A stretch of 64,000 bases of DNA from Pseudoalteromonas sp. XMcav2-N. GTDB lineage: Bacteria; Pseudomonadota; Gammaproteobacteria; Enterobacterales; Alteromonadaceae. Numbering within the stretch: the first letter of the stretch is position 1; every line of letters begins with the position of its first letter. Shown here in pieces: positions 60,282 through 64,000 of this stretch. The stretch spans positions 673,504 through 737,503 of the forward strand of contig NZ_JAMXSF010000001.1 of assembly GCF_024124545.1 (NCBI RefSeq), written 5' to 3'. The notes under the pieces were generated by a model. It did no database searches. It was given only the letters and a program-made list of their open reading frames with translations, and was not told where the DNA came from. A program made the translations under genes and the position numbers.

Positions 60282-60358
60282 TGGTCGGCATAGCAGGATT
60301 TGAACCTGCGACCCCTGACACCCCATGACAGTGCGCTACCAAGCTGCGCTATATGCCG
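60282..60358 (-). tRNA. tRNA-Pro (anticodon GGG), copy 1
   Basis: 77 bases on the minus strand, starting CGGCATATAGCGCAG and ending TATGCCGA plus encoded CCA. The acceptor stem pairs 7/7. D-arm TAGCGCAGCTTGGTAGCGCA, anticodon loop with GGG inside ACTGTCATGGGGTGTCAG, and T-arm CGCAGGTTCGAATCCTGC are all visible. It matches E. coli tRNA-Pro(GGG) closely. The sequence is identical to copy 2. Confidence 0.95.
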
Positions 60359-60369
60359 ACTTGGTTGCC

Positions 60370-60397
60370 ACTATAATGATTTTTATTGGAAAGGCAA
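60370..60397 (-). promoter_or_regulatory. Promoter of tRNA-Pro copy 1
   Basis: On the minus strand TTGCCT (60397-60392) and TATAGT (60375-60370) are 16 bases apart, 11 bases before the tRNA 5' end. Confidence 0.7.
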
Positions 60398-60668
60398 CAC
60401 CAGGGCTGTTTGTTTGCACATTAATTAAACATAAGGGTTTCAAAGGGACGCCCTTTGTACAAAAAAGCAAAGGTCATGGGTGTGAATACGCTGGAAACTT
60501 TCCCGGGTGAAGTAAACTAAATTGGAAATGGGCTTGGCGTGTGGTAAACATGGCTTGTCTGAGAGCTTTAAAATACAGGCAACTGACTTCAAGGCCTAAT
60601 TTTGATTGACATCGGTTAAGTCTAACCGTGTCGTGGAGCAAATAGCCATTTTACCAGGAAAGTTAAAT

Positions 60669-61430
60669 ATGCGTTTTGAAAACAAGAAAGTTGTGATTAC
60701 AGGAGCCAGTCCAGACTTTGGACTGACGCTGTCTATTTTGTTTGCCAGGCTGGGGGCAGAGTTATTTCTGTCGGCCAGAACGCTTACCAAAGCGAAAGCG
60801 ACAGCCCGGCAGGTACTCGAAGCGGTTCCCAGTGCCAAAGTCACGCCGTTTCAGGTCGATGTGACTAAGCCTGGTGAAATTGCGCTGTTTGCACAGGAAG
60901 TTGAAGCACGCACTGCTGAAGTCGACATTTTGATCAACAATGCCTCATTCTGGTTGTCTGGCTCAATATTAGAAGTATCAGATGAGCAGATTGTCGAAAC
61001 TATCAATTCTACAGCGACAGGCAGTATTTTGATGACGCAAAAATTTCTACCACTTTTGCAGCGTTCAGCTTCACCAGACATTCTGTTTATCAATAGTACC
61101 GCCAGTCTCGAAAACAACCCACGCTCAGTTGCCAGTGAAGCTTTTAGCGCTGCAAAAGCTGCACAGTCCACATTTGCAGACCGGCTTCGGCATCGGTTAA
61201 TGGGGCAGGGTATAAGAGTGATCAGTATTTATCCGCCCAACTTCGACAATCCATCTGCGCTCAATGAGGCGCAGTGGGATCAGCCCCGTTCGCACACAGA
61301 CCATATGAATCTGTCAGCGCGACATGTTTTTGAATGCATCCAGTTTGCTTTATCTCAGGATCGTGTCTGCTCCGTTGATAAAATTGTACTAAGCAATAAC
61401 AGTATGCATGTGAATGACAATAATGCCTAA
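60669..61430 (+). CDS. Atypical short-chain dehydrogenase (SDR) with Tyr-to-Phe at the catalytic position
   Basis: 253 residues with a Rossmann fold: TGASPDFG (residues 11-18) replaces the usual TGxxxGxG, NNAS replaces NNAG, and the catalytic Ser lies in INSTASLE. The position normally held by the catalytic Tyr of YxxxK is Phe159 (FSAAK, Lys163). The product may therefore be a non-catalytic binding protein or use another residue. ATG 60669 has AGGA upstream and is preferred to a start at 60606. It is bracketed by two identical tRNA-Pro genes in the opposite direction. Confidence 0.85.
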   Translation: MRFENKKVVITGASPDFGLTLSILFARLGAELFLSARTLTKAKATARQVLEAVPSAKVTPFQVDVTKPGEIALFAQEVEARTAEVDILINNASFWLSGSILEVSDEQIVETINSTATGSILMTQKFLPLLQRSASPDILFINSTASLENNPRSVASEAFSAAKAAQSTFADRLRHRLMGQGIRVISIYPPNFDNPSALNEAQWDQPRSHTDHMNLSARHVFECIQFALSQDRVCSVDKIVLSNNSMHVNDNNA

Positions 61431-61536
61431 AGAAAACAAATATATGAGTGAACAGGTTTTGACTTTTAGTTGTGGCACAGAGCTTTTGAAGATGAAGATA
61501 CTGAAATATAAGTATTTGACTGGAGTGAGAAAAGAA

Positions 61537-61613
61537 TGGTCGGCATAGCAGGATTTGAACCTGCGACCCCTGACACCCCATGACAGTGCGCTACCAAGCT
61601 GCGCTATATGCCG
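61537..61613 (-). tRNA. tRNA-Pro (anticodon GGG), copy 2
   Basis: 77 bases, identical in sequence and orientation to copy 1, with encoded CCA. The two genes start 1,255 bases apart. Confidence 0.95.
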
Positions 61614-61624
61614 ACTTGGGTTTC

Positions 61625-61652
61625 ACTATAATGATTTTTTGATGAAAGGCAA
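61625..61652 (-). promoter_or_regulatory. Promoter of tRNA-Pro copy 2
   Basis: TTGCCT (61652-61647) and TATAGT (61630-61625) with a 16-base spacer, the same arrangement as copy 1. CACTATAATGATTTTT is shared exactly. Confidence 0.7.
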
Positions 61653-61778
61653 TAAGTAATTGTTTCAACTGAATGTTATTTGTGCTGACCGGGCTCGAGT
61701 GCGGATTTGTTGCGCAATAGGGTTAATGTGGGGGAAGTGAGATTGAGGCAGCGTGCGGTACGCTACCCCGGTCTTAGA

Positions 61779-63197
61779 TTACTTGTGCCAAATGCCTTTA
61801 GGTAAGGTTTTTAACACTTCAGGTTTTTGTGAGGGATCAAATACGGGCGTCTTACCTTGCTTAAGTTGTGCGCGATAGTCTTTGGCAAGCCAGATAACAA
61901 TGCCAGACAACATGAACAGCGCAACCACGTTTACAATCGCCATCAGGCCCATTGAGATATCGGCAAGCGTCCAGATCAGGCCAAGCTCACCTACAGCACC
62001 AAACATGACCATAGCCAGTACACAGGCTCTGAATATAAACAGGCCTTTTGGATGGTTATGCTCGAGGAATAACAGGTTGGTTTCTGCATAACTATAGTTT
62101 GCAACAATAGAAGTAAAGGCAAAGAACAGAATGGCGATAGCTACAAAAATTGCACCCCAGTCGCCCACGTGTTCAACCAGTGCGGCCTGCGTTAATTGAA
62201 TACCCGTGACACCAGATTCTGGCACGAGTTGGTTAGAGAGCAGAATAAGTGCGGCGGTGGCACTACATATCACTATGGTATCAACAAATACACCCAGCAT
62301 CTGAACATAGCCTTGTGATGCTGGGTGGTTTGGGTTCGGGGTTGCGCTTGCTGCGGCATTTGCGGCACTACCCATGCCTGCTTCATTGGAGAATAGACCA
62401 CGTTTAATTCCCTGGATCATTGCCTGCATGACGGCATAACCTACGGCTCCGCCTGCAGCTTGCTCAAAACCAAATGCGCTGTTGATGATCAGCATGAAAA
62501 CGTCGGGTAACTGGCTGGCGTTCATAGCACAGACAATGATTGCCAATAATAAGTAGGCGATCGCCATGAAAGGTACTGCCAGCTCAGCAAAGCGGGCAAT
62601 GGTTTTAAGACCGCCGAAGATAATAAAGGCTGAGCCACATACCAGTAGCAAGCCCATCACATATTTGGGAACATCAAAAGCTACTTCAAACGCTGCGGCA
62701 ATCGAGTTTGCCTGCACGGCATTAAACACCAAGCCGAAAGCGAGGATCAGACATAAAGAAAAAAGTACACCCATCCAGCGTTTATTCAGGCCATACTCCA
62801 TATAATAAGCAGGGCCACCTCGGTAGTTGCCTTCATCGTCTTTGGTTTTGTATAGCTGAGCAAGCGCACTTTCTGCAAAACTGGTCGCCATACCAATCAG
62901 GGCGATGAGCCACATCCAAAAAATAGCACCGGGTCCACCCAGATAAAGCGCAACGGCAACACCTGCCATATTTCCGGTACCAACTCGTGCGGCAAGTGAG
63001 GTACAAAAAGCCTGAAAAGAAGAAATTCCGTCTTTGGCGCCACTTCGACTGTTTGCCATGACTTTAATCATGTACGGGAATTGAGTGAACTGTATGAAAC
63101 CCAGTCGGAGGGTAAAGAAAACACCTGCTGCAATTAATAGGTATATAAGTATATGACCCCACAGCAAGCCGCTTATAGTATTAAAAAAGTCAGCCAT
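61779..63197 (-). CDS. Alanine/glycine:Na+ symporter (AGCS family)
   Basis: 472 residues with about 11 membrane segments. The family signature is ARVGTGNMAGVAVALYLGGPGAIFWMW near 70-95; NEAGMGSAANAAASA near 270 is another conserved block. It moves alanine or glycine in with Na+. Na+ coupling fits a marine bacterium. Transcribed leftwards and divergent from the rRNA operon, with 590 bases between the starts. Confidence 0.93.
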   Translation of the reverse strand: MADFFNTISGLLWGHILIYLLIAAGVFFTLRLGFIQFTQFPYMIKVMANSRSGAKDGISSFQAFCTSLAARVGTGNMAGVAVALYLGGPGAIFWMWLIALIGMATSFAESALAQLYKTKDDEGNYRGGPAYYMEYGLNKRWMGVLFSLCLILAFGLVFNAVQANSIAAAFEVAFDVPKYVMGLLLVCGSAFIIFGGLKTIARFAELAVPFMAIAYLLLAIIVCAMNASQLPDVFMLIINSAFGFEQAAGGAVGYAVMQAMIQGIKRGLFSNEAGMGSAANAAASATPNPNHPASQGYVQMLGVFVDTIVICSATAALILLSNQLVPESGVTGIQLTQAALVEHVGDWGAIFVAIAILFFAFTSIVANYSYAETNLLFLEHNHPKGLFIFRACVLAMVMFGAVGELGLIWTLADISMGLMAIVNVVALFMLSGIVIWLAKDYRAQLKQGKTPVFDPSQKPEVLKTLPKGIWHK

Positions 63198-63378
63198 TGG
63201 ATTACGACCCTTATTATAGATATAGCAGAACGGGTAAATAAGGTGACGTAATTTAGCACATGACGGCTTTCAACTCTAAGTATTATTGCTTTATCCACAG
63301 GTTTTTGTGGGTAACTTGTGTGGCAGTTGTGAGGTCGTGTTGGGTAAAAAATTAATTCAAAAAAATCATAAAAAGCGC

Positions 63379-63406
63379 TTGCGCTGCATTCGAATCTCCC
63401 TATAAT
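63379..63406 (+). promoter_or_regulatory. rRNA operon promoter P1
   Basis: TTGCGC (63379-63384), 16-base spacer, consensus TATAAT (63401-63406), followed by a GC-rich discriminator GCGC typical of growth-rate-controlled rrn promoters. A run of A and T upstream could be an UP element. Confidence 0.8.
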
Positions 63407-63501
63407 GCGCATCCATCGACACGGCGGGCAGCAAATATAACGCTGAACAAAATGCCGATTAGTCATATGAAACTTAGTTTAACTTCTTTTAAATCTGAGT
63501 G

Positions 63502-63529
63502 TTGACAAAAAGAGGAAAGTGATTAGAAT
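63502..63529 (+). promoter_or_regulatory. rRNA operon promoter P2
   Basis: Consensus TTGACA (63502-63507), 16-base spacer, TAGAAT (63524-63529). Confidence 0.75.
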
Positions 63530-63555
63530 GCACAACCCTCAGCGCTAACAGCGCA

Positions 63556-63585
63556 GCGACATTGAGTCGCACTGTTCTTTAAAAA
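63556..63585 (+). promoter_or_regulatory. rRNA antitermination leader (boxB-like hairpin and boxA)
   Basis: GCGAC, ATTGA loop, GTCGC (63556-63570) forms the boxB-like stem. TGTTCTTTAAAAA (63573-63585) matches boxA (E. coli TGCTCTTTAACAA). The order boxB-boxA is that of rrn leaders. Confidence 0.8.
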
Positions 63586-63788
63586 TATGAAGCAATCATC
63601 TGTGTGGGCACTCGTACAGATTGAGTTCTAACAGCGAAGCTACTTAGGTAGTGACGCACAAAAATTTAGAGTCTCAACTGAACTGAGTGACTAACATAGT
63701 CAATTCGTTTTGATTTTACTTTTTTAAAAAGTAGAAACAGACAAAATCAGAATTCATTGAGCACGAAACTTCGGTTTCAAAAAACTTT

Positions 63789-64000
63789 TAATTGAAGAGT
63801 TTGATCATGGCTCAGATTGAACGCTGGCGGCAGGCCTAACACATGCAAGTCGAGCGGTAACATTTCTAGCTTGCTAGAAGATGACGAGCGGCGGACGGGT
63901 GAGTAATGCTTGGGAACATGCCTTTAGGTGGGGGACAACCATTGGAAACGATGGCTAATACCGCATAATGTCTACGGACCAAAGGGGGCTTCGGCTCTCG
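63789..64000 (+). rRNA. rrs: 16S ribosomal RNA (5' end, cut by the window)
   Basis: Begins near AATTGAAGAGTTTGATCATG and runs to the right edge, about 212 bases. GAACGCTGGCGGCAGGCCTA and the V1/V2 text around GGGAACATGCCTTTAGG are typical of Pseudoalteromonas. It is the start of an rrn operon whose remainder is outside the window. Confidence 0.97.

Larger units (their letters stand above)
60185..60668. other. Intergenic region containing tRNA-Pro copy 1
   Basis: 484 bases between the hydrolase and the SDR gene. It holds the tRNA at 60282-60358 and its leftward promoter at 60370-60397. Nothing else was recognised in the remainder. Confidence 0.6.
61431..61778. other. Intergenic region containing tRNA-Pro copy 2
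   Basis: 348 bases between the SDR gene and the symporter gene. It contains tRNA-Pro copy 2 and its promoter; the remaining 120 bases have no recognisable feature. Confidence 0.6.
63198..63788. other. rRNA operon promoter and leader region
   Basis: 591 bases containing two promoters, a boxB-like hairpin and boxA. The left 150 bases should also hold the promoter of the symporter gene. No ORF. Confidence 0.75.

Overview
The window comes from a marine gammaproteobacterium, most likely a Pseudoalteromonas. The 16S rRNA 5' end at the right edge reads like that genus. The gene set fits too: monomeric NADP-isocitrate dehydrogenase, CspD, an Entner-Doudoroff block with LacI-type control, and a Shewanella-like nagK-nagA-nagX set. 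The genus call is inference from one partial 16S and gene content. Most of the region is ordinary chromosome. No phage, insertion sequence, CRISPR array or secretion cluster was seen.

Layout. 1-9.7 kb: icd (cut by the left edge), cspD, clpS-clpA, infA, bpt, aat, trxB and pssA. clpS, clpA, bpt and aat together are a complete N-degron tagging and degradation set. 9.7-17.2 kb: asnB, then a tightly overlapping five-gene operon (pxpB, pxpC, DUF969, DUF979, pcp) for pyroglutamate release and use, then an exported leucyl aminopeptidase. 17.4-22.5 kb: a three-domain methionine sulfoxide reductase, a small GG-leader Cys-rich peptide gene, and a betaine-type binding protein followed by a chemoreceptor. 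22.5-29.7 kb: two LacI regulators, glucokinase, edd, eda and gap, with three copies of the operator TGACACCGGTGTCA. 29.9-36.6 kb: a YfcC-type permease, a lipoprotein gene split by a frameshift, a TonB-dependent receptor and an EamA transporter.

36.8-46.4 kb: adk, cmoA-cmoB, a DUF3334/CheX-like protein, a large hybrid sensor kinase divergent from a receiver-kinase protein, and a 2OG-Fe(II) oxygenase. 46.6-51.1 kb: the N-acetylglucosamine genes nagK, nagA, nagX and nagB, with two copies of a NagR-type operator. 51.2-54.8 kb: nudC, metC and sbcB. 54.8-60.2 kb is an accessory-looking stretch: a long non-coding gap, a second GG-leader peptide gene, an unknown membrane protein, a TetR-hydrolase pair sharing an operator, and a beta-lactamase-fold hydrolase. 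60.2-64 kb: two identical tRNA-Pro(GGG) genes flanking an unusual SDR gene, an alanine/Na+ symporter, and the promoters, leader and 5' end of an rRNA operon.

The most interesting items are: (a) two dispersed small genes with the same kind of double-glycine leader and Cys-containing cores, one with four Cys exactly eight residues apart, and no maturation enzymes in the window; (b) the split lipoprotein gene, whose frame junction is a U UUU UUG heptamer followed after five bases by a stem-loop, the layout of a programmed -1 frameshift signal; (c) a betaine-binding protein paired with a chemoreceptor instead of a transporter; (d) the SDR lacking its catalytic Tyr between duplicated tRNA genes.
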